From contig NZ_JANYMP010000032.1 in assembly GCF_025061645.1 (NCBI RefSeq), forward strand, positions 43,294 to 107,293: DNA of 64,000 nt. The letters run 5' to 3'. The DNA comes from Umezawaea endophytica. GTDB lineage: Bacteria > Actinomycetota > Actinomycetes > Mycobacteriales > Pseudonocardiaceae. The position numbers and the translations under genes were made by a program. The notes beneath the pieces are model-generated. The model was not told where the DNA came from. It worked only from the letters and a program-made list of their open reading frames with translations, and did not search any database. How positions within the stretch are numbered: the first letter of the stretch is position 1; each line of letters starts with the position of its first letter. Below are positions 43,016 through 51,567 of the stretch, one piece after another.

Positions 43016-43495
43016 CTACACCTTCTCCTTGCCCGTCCCGGTTTTCACCTGCTGCCGGAGCTCGTTCAGCGCCCGGTGCTGAACCACCCGAACCGCACCG
43101 GCCGTCATCCCCACCGCTTCGGCCGTGTCCTCGGCGGACAGCCCGACGACGACCCGCAGCAGCAGGATCTCCCGCTGCGCCTCGGGGAGCACCTGGACCA
43201 GTTCGGCCATCCGCACGGCCGGAACCCCACCACCGCGCACCTCGCCGACCTTCTTCAGCGCGACGCCGTAGACGAACGCCAACAACGACCCCCGCCGCCC
43301 CCGCCCGGCCAGCACAGCGGAACACACGTCCCGCGCCACCCCGTCCGCCACCGCGAACGAACCCCCTCGCCGCCCGATCCGAGCCCGGCAGTACCGGACC
43401 ACGAACGGCCAGAGCGCCTCGACATCCACACCCCGCCCAGCCACCACCGACTGCCCCGCACAGTCACCGCCACCCTGGTCGACGTCCGTCCCCAT
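43016..43495 (-). CDS. Divergent short sigma factor (SigD/ShbA-like)
   Basis: This 159-residue protein ends in a clear sigma region 4: VLPEAQREILLLRVVVGLSA, then EDTAEAVGMTAGAVRVVQHR and ALNELRQQ. Upstream, YCRARIG, VADGVARDVCSAVLAG and LLAFVYGVALKKVGEV match region 2 of the SigD/ShbA group, but acidic and spacing residues differ and the region is shortened. It may read a different promoter or be weakened. ATG 43495 is the best start. The upstream gap holds the dyad CAACACTGTTG near 43570. Confidence 0.82.
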   Translation of the reverse strand: MGTDVDQGGGDCAGQSVVAGRGVDVEALWPFVVRYCRARIGRRGGSFAVADGVARDVCSAVLAGRGRRGSLLAFVYGVALKKVGEVRGGGVPAVRMAELVQVLPEAQREILLLRVVVGLSAEDTAEAVGMTAGAVRVVQHRALNELRQQVKTGTGKEKV

Positions 43496-43735
43496 CACCC
43501 GGCCTCCTCCACACCGCCACCCCGGCGTGATCGAGGGACGCGGCCGGGCCGTACGCGTGACGCGGTTCGACAACACTGTTGAGGACAATTTCGCCAAGCC
43601 ACTCGAACGCACTAATCCCGGTGAGTCAGAAACAATGATTCCGACCATTGCGGAAAATTCCCCACCCGGCCCTGACCAGGGCACTTGCCCACCTTCGACG
43701 TGACGACCGACACGTGCGTCCGAGGTGGGTGAAAA
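43496..43735. promoter_or_regulatory. Upstream region of the sigma-factor gene
   Basis: This 240-base gap contains no gene. CAACA-C-TGTTG lies around 43570-43580, about 75 bases upstream of the sigma start. GGAAAATTC occurs near 43658 and again inside the terminator at 43752. No clear -10/-35 pair could be fixed. Confidence 0.35.
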
Positions 43736-43779
43736 CGGTCAGGGCCCCTGTGGAAAATTCTCCACAGGGGCCCTGACCG
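43736..43779. terminator. Strong terminator after tRNA-Arg
   Basis: A 19-bp stem (43736-43754 with 43761-43779) closes on AAATTC, directly after the 3' end of the minus-strand tRNA-Arg. Confidence 0.8.
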
Positions 43780-43782
43780 GTA

Positions 43783-43855
43783 TGCGCCCGAAGGGATTCG
43801 AACCCCTAACCTTCTGATCCGTAGTCAGATGCTCTATCCGTTGAGCTACGGGCGC
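43783..43855 (-). tRNA. tRNA-Arg (anticodon ACG)
   Basis: GCGCCCG pairs with CGGGCGC, the anticodon loop reads CTACGGA with ACG, and the T-loop is GGTTCGAATCC. CCA is not encoded. A34 is the substrate of TadA, encoded at 22012-22476. Confidence 0.97.
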
Positions 43856-43892
43856 GTATATTCAGTTGTCACCTGGCCGAAACCGGGTGTTG

Positions 43893-43982
43893 CGGAGGCT
43901 CCGGGATTTGAACCCGGGATGGGCGATAAACCCAAACCGCATTAGCAGTGCGGCGCCATAGACCAGACTAGGCGAAGCCTCC
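43893..43982 (-). tRNA. tRNA-Ser (anticodon GCT)
   Basis: GGAGGCT pairs with AGCCTCC, the anticodon loop CTGCTAA carries GCT, and a long variable arm precedes GGTTCAAATCC. It reads AGC and AGU and lies 37 bases upstream of tRNA-Arg on the same strand, probably in one transcript. Confidence 0.97.
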
Positions 43983-44093
43983 CGGAGCCCTCGGCTACGA
44001 CGCATAGATTACACACACCCCGGCCTGGGTAGCAAAACGCCCCCTCCGAAGCGCTCGCCGGAGACGTAACGCCTGGTCAGAGCACTGCCTGAA

Positions 44094-44122
44094 CACGTGC
44101 CGCCCTAGGTGAACGGCACGTG
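44094..44122. terminator. Hairpin downstream of acetoacetyl-CoA synthetase
   Basis: CACGTGCCG (44094-44102) and CGGCACGTG (44114-44122) form a nine-base-pair stem with an 11-base loop, 31 bases past the aacS stop. Confidence 0.6.
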
Positions 44123-44153
44123 ACGGGCGCATTGGTGATCTTCGTCTCCCCGA

Positions 44154-46124
44154 CTACTTCCGGACGAGGTCGAGGAATGGCTGGAGGGAGTCCGGATTGC
44201 GCAGGGCGTCGCGGCTGACGGCTCGGTCCGGTGGGGTTCCGGCCAGGATCTTCTTGACCGGGACCTCGCACTTCTTGCCGTTCAGGGTGCGGGGGATCTC
44301 GTTCACGACAATGAACCTGTCCGGCACGTGCCGCGGGGACAGGTTGGTGCGGAGGCCGGTGCGGAGGGCCTTCTCCAGGTCTTCCGACAGGGTGCCGTCG
44401 TCCAGGACGAGGAAGCACAGGAGTTCGCCGTCCGGTTGGGCCGCGCCGGAGGTGTCGATGACCAGCGAGTCGGCCACGCCGGGCAGGGCTTCGACGACGC
44501 GGTAGAACTCGCTGGTGCCCATGCGGACGCCGCCGCGGTTCAACGTGGAGTCGCTGCGGCCGTAGATGACGGCCGAGCCCCTGGGCGTGACGCGGATCCA
44601 GTCCCCGTGCCGCCAGACGCCGGGGTAGTCGTCGAAGTAGGCCTCGCGCAGGCGGGTGCCGTCGGGGTCGTTCCAGAAGTGCACGGGCATGGACGGCATG
44701 GGCCTGGTGACGACGAGTTCGCCCACCTCGTCGACGACCTCGCGGCCCTGGTCGTCGTAGGCGGTGACGGCGGCGCCCAGCGCGCGGCAGGACAGTTCGC
44801 CCAACCAGACGGGCAGGTCGGGGGAGGCGCAGACGAACGCGGTGCAGAGGTCCGTCCCGCCGGACACGCTGGCGATCTGGACGTGGTCGCCCAGCGCCGA
44901 GGCGATCCAGCGGAAGCCCTCCGGGGTGAGCGGGGCGCCGGTGGAGCCGACGACGCGCAGCGCGGTGAGGTCGTAGCGGTCGGCGGGCCGCAGGTCCTCC
45001 TTGAGGCACGACTGGATGTACGGGGCCGAGGTGCCGAAGTAGGTGACGCGGTGCTGTTCCGCGAGGTGCCACAGGACGTTCAGGTCGGGGTGCGCCGGGC
45101 TGCCGTCGTAGAGGACGACGGTGGAGCCGACGAGGAGGCCTGCGATGACGTAGTTCCACATCATCCAGCCGGTGGTGGTGAACCAGAAGAAGCGGTCGCC
45201 GGGGCCGAGGTCGCCGTGCAGGCCGAGCATCTTGAGGTGCTCGACGACGATGCCGCCGTGGCCCTGCACGATGCCCTTGGGGAGCCCTGTGGTGCCCGAG
45301 GAGTACAGGACCCACAGCGGGTGGTCGAACGGGACCGGCTCGTGCTCCAGGGGCGCTCCGTCGTGCTTGGCGAGCAGCGCGGTCCAGTCGACCGCGTCCG
45401 GCAGGGTGCCGCCGACGTAGTCGACGAGCACGGTGGCCTTCAGCGAGCCGATCTCCGCGCGGAGCTTCTCCACGGTGGGCCGGACGTCGAAGGTGCGGCC
45501 GTTGTAGTGGTAGCCGTCGACGGCGATCAGCACCGTCGGCTCGATCTGGGTGAAGCGGTCCGAGATGGCGCGCGCGCCGAAGTCCGGGGAGCACGACGAC
45601 CAGGTGGCGCCGATGCTCGCGGTGGCGAGGAACGCGATCAGCGCCTCCGGCGAGTTCGGCACGAGCGCCACCACGCGGTCGCCCCTGGTCACACCCAGTG
45701 CCAGCAGGCCCGCGCGAGCGGCGGCGACGCGGCGGCGGAGCGTGGCGAAGTCGAGTTGGGAGGCGTGGCCGTCCTCGCGGTGGAAGATCACCGCGAGGTC
45801 GTCGTCGGCCCGACCGGGGCCGGGGCGGAGGGCGTGCTCGGCGTAGTTCAGGGTCGCGCCGGGGAACCACTCCGCGCCGGGCATCGACTCGGACGCCAGC
45901 GCGCGGGTGGGCGGGGTGTGGAAGGCGACGTCGAAGAAGTCGGCTATCGCGGTCCAGAACGCTTCGAGGTCGGTCGTCGACCACGTCCACAGCTCGGCGT
46001 AGTCCGCGAAGTCGAGTCCGCGTTCGGCCCGCAGCCAGTCGCGGAACGCGGCCACGCGGGTGTCCGCGACCCGGTCCGGGTCGGGCTGCCACAGGAGTTC
46101 GGCCTCGGCGTTCGTGTCGCTCAT
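44154..46124 (-). CDS. aacS: Acetoacetyl-CoA synthetase
   Basis: This 656-residue adenylate-forming ligase makes acetoacetyl-CoA from acetoacetate, ATP and CoA. The AMP-binding motif is YSSGTTGLPKGIVQGHGG. The family N-terminus WSTTDLEAFWTAIADFF and GAEWFPGATLNYAEH are specific to acetoacetyl-CoA synthetases. The C-terminal domain has GRSDSTLNRGGVRMG and the catalytic Lys in NGKKCEVPVKKIL. Length is typical (about 650). It links ketone-body or PHB breakdown to the thiolase step. Confidence 0.94.
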   Translation of the reverse strand: MSDTNAEAELLWQPDPDRVADTRVAAFRDWLRAERGLDFADYAELWTWSTTDLEAFWTAIADFFDVAFHTPPTRALASESMPGAEWFPGATLNYAEHALRPGPGRADDDLAVIFHREDGHASQLDFATLRRRVAAARAGLLALGVTRGDRVVALVPNSPEALIAFLATASIGATWSSCSPDFGARAISDRFTQIEPTVLIAVDGYHYNGRTFDVRPTVEKLRAEIGSLKATVLVDYVGGTLPDAVDWTALLAKHDGAPLEHEPVPFDHPLWVLYSSGTTGLPKGIVQGHGGIVVEHLKMLGLHGDLGPGDRFFWFTTTGWMMWNYVIAGLLVGSTVVLYDGSPAHPDLNVLWHLAEQHRVTYFGTSAPYIQSCLKEDLRPADRYDLTALRVVGSTGAPLTPEGFRWIASALGDHVQIASVSGGTDLCTAFVCASPDLPVWLGELSCRALGAAVTAYDDQGREVVDEVGELVVTRPMPSMPVHFWNDPDGTRLREAYFDDYPGVWRHGDWIRVTPRGSAVIYGRSDSTLNRGGVRMGTSEFYRVVEALPGVADSLVIDTSGAAQPDGELLCFLVLDDGTLSEDLEKALRTGLRTNLSPRHVPDRFIVVNEIPRTLNGKKCEVPVKKILAGTPPDRAVSRDALRNPDSLQPFLDLVRK

Positions 46125-46181
46125 ACCCCGTTCCTAGCCGATCCGGCGGCCGAGAACCACAGGTGGAGCCCACACAACTCG

Positions 46182-46952
46182 TCAGCCGCGGCCGGCGTCC
46201 GCCACCAGGTCCTCCAGCTCGGACGTCAGCCTGCCGTGGTCGGCGGGGGCGAGGATGAACCAGCCGCCGTCCTGGCGCACGAGGTAGCGGCCTTCGCGGC
46301 TGTCCATCCACGAGAGGGTCCGGCCGGTGGGCTGGGCCTGCCCGGAGCGGCCGCGGGCGACCAGGCCGACCTGGCCGCCGCCGCTGCGGGTCGTCACGGC
46401 GCGCACCAGCGTGTTCGCCTCGGGTTCGCGCACCCCGGCGTACCGGAGTGACTCCAGGAAGCCCTCCACGCCGTCGCGTTCGCCCGCCTGGCCCGCGGCC
46501 AGGTAGTCGTCCCACCGGAGGTTCACCGACCGGCCCGAGCCCGCTGGGACGGCCGGGAGGGTGGACGCGGTGATCGACGCCAGCGCGGTCGGCCGGAACG
46601 CGGCGAGCTGGATCTGCTCGCCGACGCGCGCGACGAACGCGCCGTGCCAGCCCGCCGTGGCCAGGCCGCGCGCCGTCTCGCCGCGACGGGAGAACACCAG
46701 GTCCAAGCCGACGTCGAACTCGACCAGCCCGCGCAGCAGCGCGTGCAGCTCGCCGTCGGGCCTCGCGACCGTGCCGAGGCCGCGGGCGGACAGCGTGCGC
46801 GAGCACGTCTCCACCAGTTCGGCGCGGTCGGCCTCGGTGCGGCCGTAGTGCCTGGCGCCGACCGGGGCGGGGTGGCGGTCGCCGTGCACCGATCTCCACA
46901 GGGTGAAGAACTCCTGCGGCGCCAGCCGGAAGACCCTGGGTTCCTCGGTCAC
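46182..46952 (-). CDS. EspG-family ESX secretion-associated chaperone
   Basis: This 256-residue protein matches the EspG family: start EPRVFRLAPQEFFTLWRSVH, VARVGEQIQLAAFRPTALAS and the end WFILAPADHGRLTSELEDLV. EspG proteins bind the helical tip of PPE partners in the cytoplasm and keep them soluble for type VII export. GTG 46952 overlaps the stop of the PPE-like gene as GTGA, so the two are co-translated. No ESX ATPase or channel gene is in the window, so export would use a system encoded elsewhere. Confidence 0.88.
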   Translation of the reverse strand: MTEEPRVFRLAPQEFFTLWRSVHGDRHPAPVGARHYGRTEADRAELVETCSRTLSARGLGTVARPDGELHALLRGLVEFDVGLDLVFSRRGETARGLATAGWHGAFVARVGEQIQLAAFRPTALASITASTLPAVPAGSGRSVNLRWDDYLAAGQAGERDGVEGFLESLRYAGVREPEANTLVRAVTTRSGGGQVGLVARGRSGQAQPTGRTLSWMDSREGRYLVRQDGGWFILAPADHGRLTSELEDLVADAGRG

Positions 46953-48187
46953 GTGCCGATCACCGGCGGCGCGGCCTTCTTGTCGATCCCGAACAGGTTG
47001 TCGTCCTCTTCGAGGTACCGGGCCCGGTGGTGGCCGGACTCCTCGTCGCGGCCCGCCATGGGCGCTCCGGCCATCGGCGCGCCCATCATGCCGCCGCCGG
47101 GGACGCCCGCACCGCCGGAGACCTTGGGGGCCTGGGGGTTCGAGGACGGCGCCGCCGCGGCACGGGAGTCCGCGCCGCCGATGACGCCGCTGGAGCCGCC
47201 GTGGCCGAACGGGGAGGGCGGGGCGCCCGCACCACCCGCGCCACCGCCGGACGACGACCCGGTGCCGGAGTAGCCGCCCGTCGAGAAGCCGCCACCGCGG
47301 GCCGCGGGGGCGAACCCGCCGCCACCCGCGTGGCCGCCACCGCCGGAGGTCGACGTGCGACCCGCCACGGGTGCGCCCGCGGGCTGGCCGGAGCCAACCA
47401 CGACCGGCGTGCCGTCGGTGCGGGCCACCGGGGTGCCGCCGGGGTCGAGGGTGGTGACCGGGGGGACCGGGGTCGGGGCGACCGGGTTCACCGGCGGGCT
47501 GAACGCGGGCACGGTCTGGTCGACCGCGAACGAGCCCTGCTGGAACGCGGCCATCACGTCGGCGGCCGCGCGGTGACCCGCGTCGGCGGCGGCGATCTCG
47601 TTCACGACCGGCGCCCCCACCAGGTCGATGCCGGTGAACGGCGACCTCGTGGTCGGCTGCCCGAGCAGCGACGTGTCGACGGGGGTCAGCCCGTCGGTGC
47701 GGAGCCGGTCGATCGCGGACACCGGCGTGGCGGTCGGCGTCGGCGCGACCACCTGGTCGACCGGCGGCACGGGCGTGGGGACCGGGGCGGGCTTCGGCAT
47801 CTGCTCGCGCGCCGTCACCACGTGCTCGATCTCCAGGCTGATGCACTCGGCGACGTTGGTGGCGTGGTCGCTGGTGTTCTCCGCCCACTTCACCACGGTG
47901 AGCAGGCCGTCGCGCGCCTTCTCCGCGGACACGCCCTCCCACCCGCTCGACGAGGCGAAGATCGCGCTGATCAACTGGTCCTTCACCTCGGCCAGCGTGG
48001 TGCCGAGCGTGGTCCAGTTGTCCTTGACCGTCGCGGCGCTGGTGAGGTCGACGCCCGTGTGCACCATGTCGTAGAGCTCCTGGTGCGAGTAGGTCATCCA
48101 GTCGACCTTCTCCCCCAGCTCCGACGGCTCCTTCTGCGGCGGCTGCGGGTACGGGTTCGGCGGGTTTTCCCTGCGGTCGCCCGGCAT
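46949..48187 (-). CDS. PPE-like type VII secretion substrate
   Basis: This 412-residue protein has a helical N-terminal domain (about 25-130; WMTYSHQELYDMVHTG and a WxG turn in SGWEGVSAEKA), a Pro-rich hinge, a long Gly/Ser/Ala-rich low-complexity region (about 270-370) and the conserved tail YLEEDDNLFGIDKKAAPPVI seen in Pseudonocardiaceae PPE proteins. It should be exported as a complex with the protein encoded just upstream and chaperoned by EspG downstream. Start ATG 48187 overlaps the previous stop by one base (TGATG). Confidence 0.85.
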   Translation of the reverse strand: MPGDRRENPPNPYPQPPQKEPSELGEKVDWMTYSHQELYDMVHTGVDLTSAATVKDNWTTLGTTLAEVKDQLISAIFASSSGWEGVSAEKARDGLLTVVKWAENTSDHATNVAECISLEIEHVVTAREQMPKPAPVPTPVPPVDQVVAPTPTATPVSAIDRLRTDGLTPVDTSLLGQPTTRSPFTGIDLVGAPVVNEIAAADAGHRAAADVMAAFQQGSFAVDQTVPAFSPPVNPVAPTPVPPVTTLDPGGTPVARTDGTPVVVGSGQPAGAPVAGRTSTSGGGGHAGGGGFAPAARGGGFSTGGYSGTGSSSGGGAGGAGAPPSPFGHGGSSGVIGGADSRAAAAPSSNPQAPKVSGGAGVPGGGMMGAPMAGAPMAGRDEESGHHRARYLEEDDNLFGIDKKAAPPVIGT

Positions 48188-48651
48188 CAGCCCTTACCAC
48201 CCATCGTGTGTGCGAGGTCCTCGTCGTGGTCCTCGGTGTTCTTCGCCGCCTGCCGGACGGTCGCCTCCACGTCCTCCAGCACGTCCATGAACTCGCGGAT
48301 CACGAACACGGCGGATTCCTGGTCCCCCACGGCGACTTCGCGCAGCCGTCGGCTGATCGAGCGGCCGACCCAGTTGTCGCCGAACTGGAGCGGGATGTCG
48401 AGCTGGTCGCGGACGGCGTCGTACAGGTCCTGGACGCGGTCGCGCGCGTCGGCGATGGCCTTGATCAGCTCGTCGGCGGAACCCTTGTCCAGTGCGATCT
48501 TGCCGGTATCCACCGCCCGGTCGACGGCGGCGACGGCGCTGTGCGCCGAGTCGAGGTCCGCCTGCGCGATGGTGGTGAAGTTCGGCCGCAGCGCGACCGT
48601 TTCCGCCACCGGGACGGGTTGCCCCGGCGGCACGGCGTTGTCCTCAGCCAT
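48187..48651 (-). CDS. WXG100/PE-like partner protein
   Basis: This 154-residue helical protein is the first gene of the secretion module. A disordered start leads into two long helices (about 30-80 and 100-145) with a WVG turn at 94-96, the hairpin plan of WXG100/PE partners. It probably pairs with the PPE-like protein. AAGGGGG lies eight bases before the ATG. The C-terminus DEDLAHTMGGKG lacks a clear YxxxD/E motif, so the partner may carry the export signal. Confidence 0.78.
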   Translation of the reverse strand: MAEDNAVPPGQPVPVAETVALRPNFTTIAQADLDSAHSAVAAVDRAVDTGKIALDKGSADELIKAIADARDRVQDLYDAVRDQLDIPLQFGDNWVGRSISRRLREVAVGDQESAVFVIREFMDVLEDVEATVRQAAKNTEDHDEDLAHTMGGKG

Positions 48652-48753
48652 CTGCTAACCCCCTTGCAGGCGAAGTGCCCGCACCTCTACCGCGGATACC
48701 TCTTCTTAGATGTACCCGTGACGTCGTTCGGTTCCAATCCGCCGGAAAGAGGT

Positions 48754-49440
48754 TTACCGCAGGTGCGAGTCGAACCAGTTCAGCACGCGGTGCCACGCCT
48801 CCGCGCTCGCCGCGGGCGAGGTGTCGAAGCGGTGGCTGGAATCCGCGAACCGCACGACGTCCGTCGCGACCTCCGCCGAGGCCGCCGCGTCGCGCAGCTT
48901 CTCCACCTCGACGAGCCCGATCGCCCCGTCCTCGTCGCCGTAGAGCCCGAGCCACGGGCAGGTCAGTTCCGCCGCGACCTCCACCAGTGACGGCAGGCCC
49001 TCCGCCAGCGGGGTGAGGATCCCGCCGCCGCCGATCGTGACGGCCGCGCCGATGGTCCGGCTCCCCGCGACGACCATCGCGACCGAGCCGCCGAGGTCGA
49101 AGCCCAGCACGCCCATCCGGTCCGCGGGGACGCCCTGGTCGCCGAGCCACACGAAGGCGACGTCGGTGTCCGCCAGCACGGCTTCCCCGGACAGCCTGCG
49201 GACCTGGTCCGGCACGTCGCCGTCGGACACCTCGTCCGCGTCGTGGTAGAGGTGGGGCGCGACCACCAGCCAGCCCTCGTCGGCGAGCGTGCCGACGAGG
49301 CCGCGCACGGTGTCCGTGACGCCGCGGGCTTCGTGCAGGACGACCAAGCCGCCGCGAACGGCGTTCTCCGGCTCGGCGACGGTCAACCGGAGCTCTCGGC
49401 CGTCGGTGAGCGGAATCGTCTCGGTCCGGGTCTGAGTCAT
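48754..49440 (-). CDS. Dienelactone hydrolase-family protein with Asp at the nucleophile position
   Basis: This 228-residue alpha/beta hydrolase fits the DLH family: VVLHEARGVTDTVRG, LVVAPHLYH, LGLYGDEDG (Asp) and DSSHRFDTSP (His). The nucleophile elbow reads GFDLGGS, with Asp115 where the family has Cys (GxCxGG). It could act by an Asp nucleophile, use another residue, or have lost activity. The 102-base gap upstream of the secretion module and the opposite aminotransferase gene give no pathway hint. Confidence 0.85.
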   Translation of the reverse strand: MTQTRTETIPLTDGRELRLTVAEPENAVRGGLVVLHEARGVTDTVRGLVGTLADEGWLVVAPHLYHDADEVSDGDVPDQVRRLSGEAVLADTDVAFVWLGDQGVPADRMGVLGFDLGGSVAMVVAGSRTIGAAVTIGGGGILTPLAEGLPSLVEVAAELTCPWLGLYGDEDGAIGLVEVEKLRDAAASAEVATDVVRFADSSHRFDTSPAASAEAWHRVLNWFDSHLR

Positions 49441-49576
49441 CGGTCTACCCTTCCACGCCGAGGTGAACAGCCGTCAACGTGACCAACCAGACGGACCACT
49501 GTCCCCGACCACCGGTTTGAGGGGATAACGTCCAGCTCAGGCCCGCTCCGGTGCTGGCCGGAAGGAGTTCTCCCCC

Positions 49577-50647
49577 ATGACCGTGCGAACCCGCGCCGAT
49601 CTGGACGCGTTGCCGTCCTACGTGCCCGGCAAGACCGTGCCGGGTGCGATCAAGCTGGCCAGCAACGAGGTGTCGGCCGGTCCGCTGCCCAGCGTCGTGC
49701 GGGCCGTCGCGGAGGCGGCGACCGCGATGAACCGCTACCCGGACACCGGGTGCGCCGAGCTGGTCGACCGGCTCGCCGACCGGTTGGGTGTGCCCGCGGG
49801 CCAGGTCGCGACCGGCAGCGGCTCCGTGACCCTGTGCCAGCAGCTCATCCAGGCCACCTGCGCCGACGGCGACGAGGTGCTGTTCCCGTGGCGCTCGTTC
49901 GAGGCGTACCCGCTGCTCACACACGTCGTCGGCGCCGCGCAGGTGCGCGTCCCGGTGACCGCCGGGCACGCGCTGGACCTGGACGCGATGGCCGCGGCGA
50001 TCACGCCCAGGACCCGGCTGGTGTTCGTGTGCAACCCGAACAACCCGACCGGCACCGCCGTGCGCTCCGGTGAGCTGGAGGAGTTCGTCGCGAAGGTCCC
50101 GGACGACGTGCTGGTCGTGGTCGACGAGGCCTACAAGGAGTTCGTCGACGACCCGCACGTGCCGGACGGCGTCGAGTTCGCCAAGACCCAGTGGGCGCGG
50201 GGCCGCGAGAACGTGGCCGTGCTGCGGACGTTCTCCAAGGCGTACGGCCTCGCCGGGCTGCGGGTCGGCTACGCCGTGGCGTCCGAGCCGGTCGTGGAGA
50301 CGCTGCGCAAGGTGTACGTGCCGTTCGCGGTGAACTCGCTCGCCCAGGTCGCCGCCATCGCGTCGCTCGACGCCGAGGACGAGCTGATGGAGCGGTGCCG
50401 CGCGATCGTCGCCGAGCGGGGCCGGGTGCGCGGCGCGCTCCTCGGCCTCGGGTTCGACGTGCCGGAGTCGCAGGCGAACTTCGTCTGGCTGCCGCTGGGC
50501 GAGCGGACGCTGGAGTTCAACGACCACTGCCTGGCGCACAAGGTCGTCGTGCGCGCGTTCGCCGGTGACGGCGCGCGGGTCACGATCGGCGAGCCGGACG
50601 AGAACGACGCGTTCCTCGCCGCCGCGGAGGCCTGGTCAGCCCAGTAG
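49577..50647 (+). CDS. Histidinol-phosphate/aromatic aminotransferase
   Basis: This 356-residue class II PLP enzyme has [34 protein letters not shown] and the PLP lysine in [16 protein letters not shown]. Length and motifs match HisC2/Pat proteins, which transaminate histidinol phosphate or phenylpyruvate. Synteny with Rv3772 (recalled) favours this second HisC-type enzyme. GAAGGAG lies nine bases before ATG 49577. The last 12 bases overlap the convergent permease gene. Confidence 0.92.
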   Translation: MTVRTRADLDALPSYVPGKTVPGAIKLASNEVSAGPLPSVVRAVAEAATAMNRYPDTGCAELVDRLADRLGVPAGQVATGSGSVTLCQQLIQATCADGDEVLFPWRSFEAYPLLTHVVGAAQVRVPVTAGHALDLDAMAAAITPRTRLVFVCNPNNPTGTAVRSGELEEFVAKVPDDVLVVVDEAYKEFVDDPHVPDGVEFAKTQWARGRENVAVLRTFSKAYGLAGLRVGYAVASEPVVETLRKVYVPFAVNSLAQVAAIASLDAEDELMERCRAIVAERGRVRGALLGLGFDVPESQANFVWLPLGERTLEFNDHCLAHKVVVRAFAGDGARVTIGEPDENDAFLAAAEAWSAQ

Positions 50648-51400
50648 GAGCTTCCCGATCGCGACGAGGCCCACGACCACGATGATGGCGCGGAGGGCGG
50701 TCGGCGGCAGTTTGCGGCCGACCTTCGCGCCGATCTGGCCGCCGACGACCGAGCCGAGCGCGAGCAGCAGCACGGCCGTCCAGGCGACGTCGGCGATGAA
50801 GATGAACAGGATGCCCGCGACCAGGTTCACGAACGCGGTCAGCACGTTCTTCAGCGCGTTCAACCGCTGGAGGTGCTCGGTGATCAGGACACCCATCATG
50901 CCCATCACCAGCACCCCCTGCGCCGCGCCGAAGTAGCCGCCGTAGACGCCACCGGCGAACACCCCGAACCACAGCAGCAGCCCGCCGTCCGCGGGTCGCT
51001 GCGCCGTGCGCTCGGCCAGTTTCCGGTTCAGCCACGGCTGCGCGACGACCAGCACCAGCGCGATGACGATCAGCACCGGCACGATCGCCGAGAAGGCCTT
51101 CTCCGGGAGCGTGACGAGCAGGATCGCGCCGACGACCGCCCCCAGCACCGACGCGGGCAGCAGCCGCTTGATCCGCGCGCCCTGGCCCTTCAGCTCCTCG
51201 CGGTAGCCGAACGCGCCGCTCAGCGACCCCGGCACCAGGCCGAGGCTGTTGGACACGTTCGCCACCACCGGCGGGTAGCCGACCGCGAGGAGCACCGGGA
51301 ACGTGATGAGCGTGCCGGAACCGACCACGGTGTTGATCCCGCCCGCGAACACGCCCGCGATCACCAGGGCGAGCATTTCGAGCGGTTCCAGCGACGTCAC
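50636..51400 (-). CDS. TauE/SafE-family membrane transporter
   Basis: This 254-residue permease has about eight hydrophobic helices in two repeats, each starting with a Gly-rich stretch ([20 protein letters not shown] and [20 protein letters not shown]), the TauE/SafE pattern. The family exports sulfite, sulfoacetate or other anions; the substrate here is unknown. Start is GTG 51400. It stands alone, with its 3' end overlapping the aminotransferase gene. Confidence 0.92.
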   Translation of the reverse strand: MTSLEPLEMLALVIAGVFAGGINTVVGSGTLITFPVLLAVGYPPVVANVSNSLGLVPGSLSGAFGYREELKGQGARIKRLLPASVLGAVVGAILLVTLPEKAFSAIVPVLIVIALVLVVAQPWLNRKLAERTAQRPADGGLLLWFGVFAGGVYGGYFGAAQGVLVMGMMGVLITEHLQRLNALKNVLTAFVNLVAGILFIFIADVAWTAVLLLALGSVVGGQIGAKVGRKLPPTALRAIIVVVGLVAIGKLLLG

Positions 51401-51516
51401 GCCGTCTCCCCAGGTCGTCCGGTCAAACCAGCACTATGCACCGCCCGGTCTTCGAGACGTCCTCTGTGTGGCACGTGCGACAGTCCACCAGGTGGCCGCC
51501 GAGGGGGCAGAACGGA

Positions 51517-51553
51517 CCTCGGGGTGGTGCCGCCGTGCGACACCACCCCGAGG
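51517..51553. terminator. Terminator hairpin after the LAxTG surface-protein gene
   Basis: CCTCGGGGTGGTG (51517-51529) and CACCACCCCGAGG (51541-51553) form a perfect 13-bp stem with an 11-base loop, 15 bases past the stop of the minus-strand gene. Confidence 0.75.
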
Positions 51554-51567
51554 ACGAAGCCGGAGAA

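Noticed and set aside
42953..43582. A Pro/Arg-rich plus-strand frame opposite the sigma-factor gene
   Set aside because: The minus strand has a clear sigma region 4; the plus-strand frame is its shadow.
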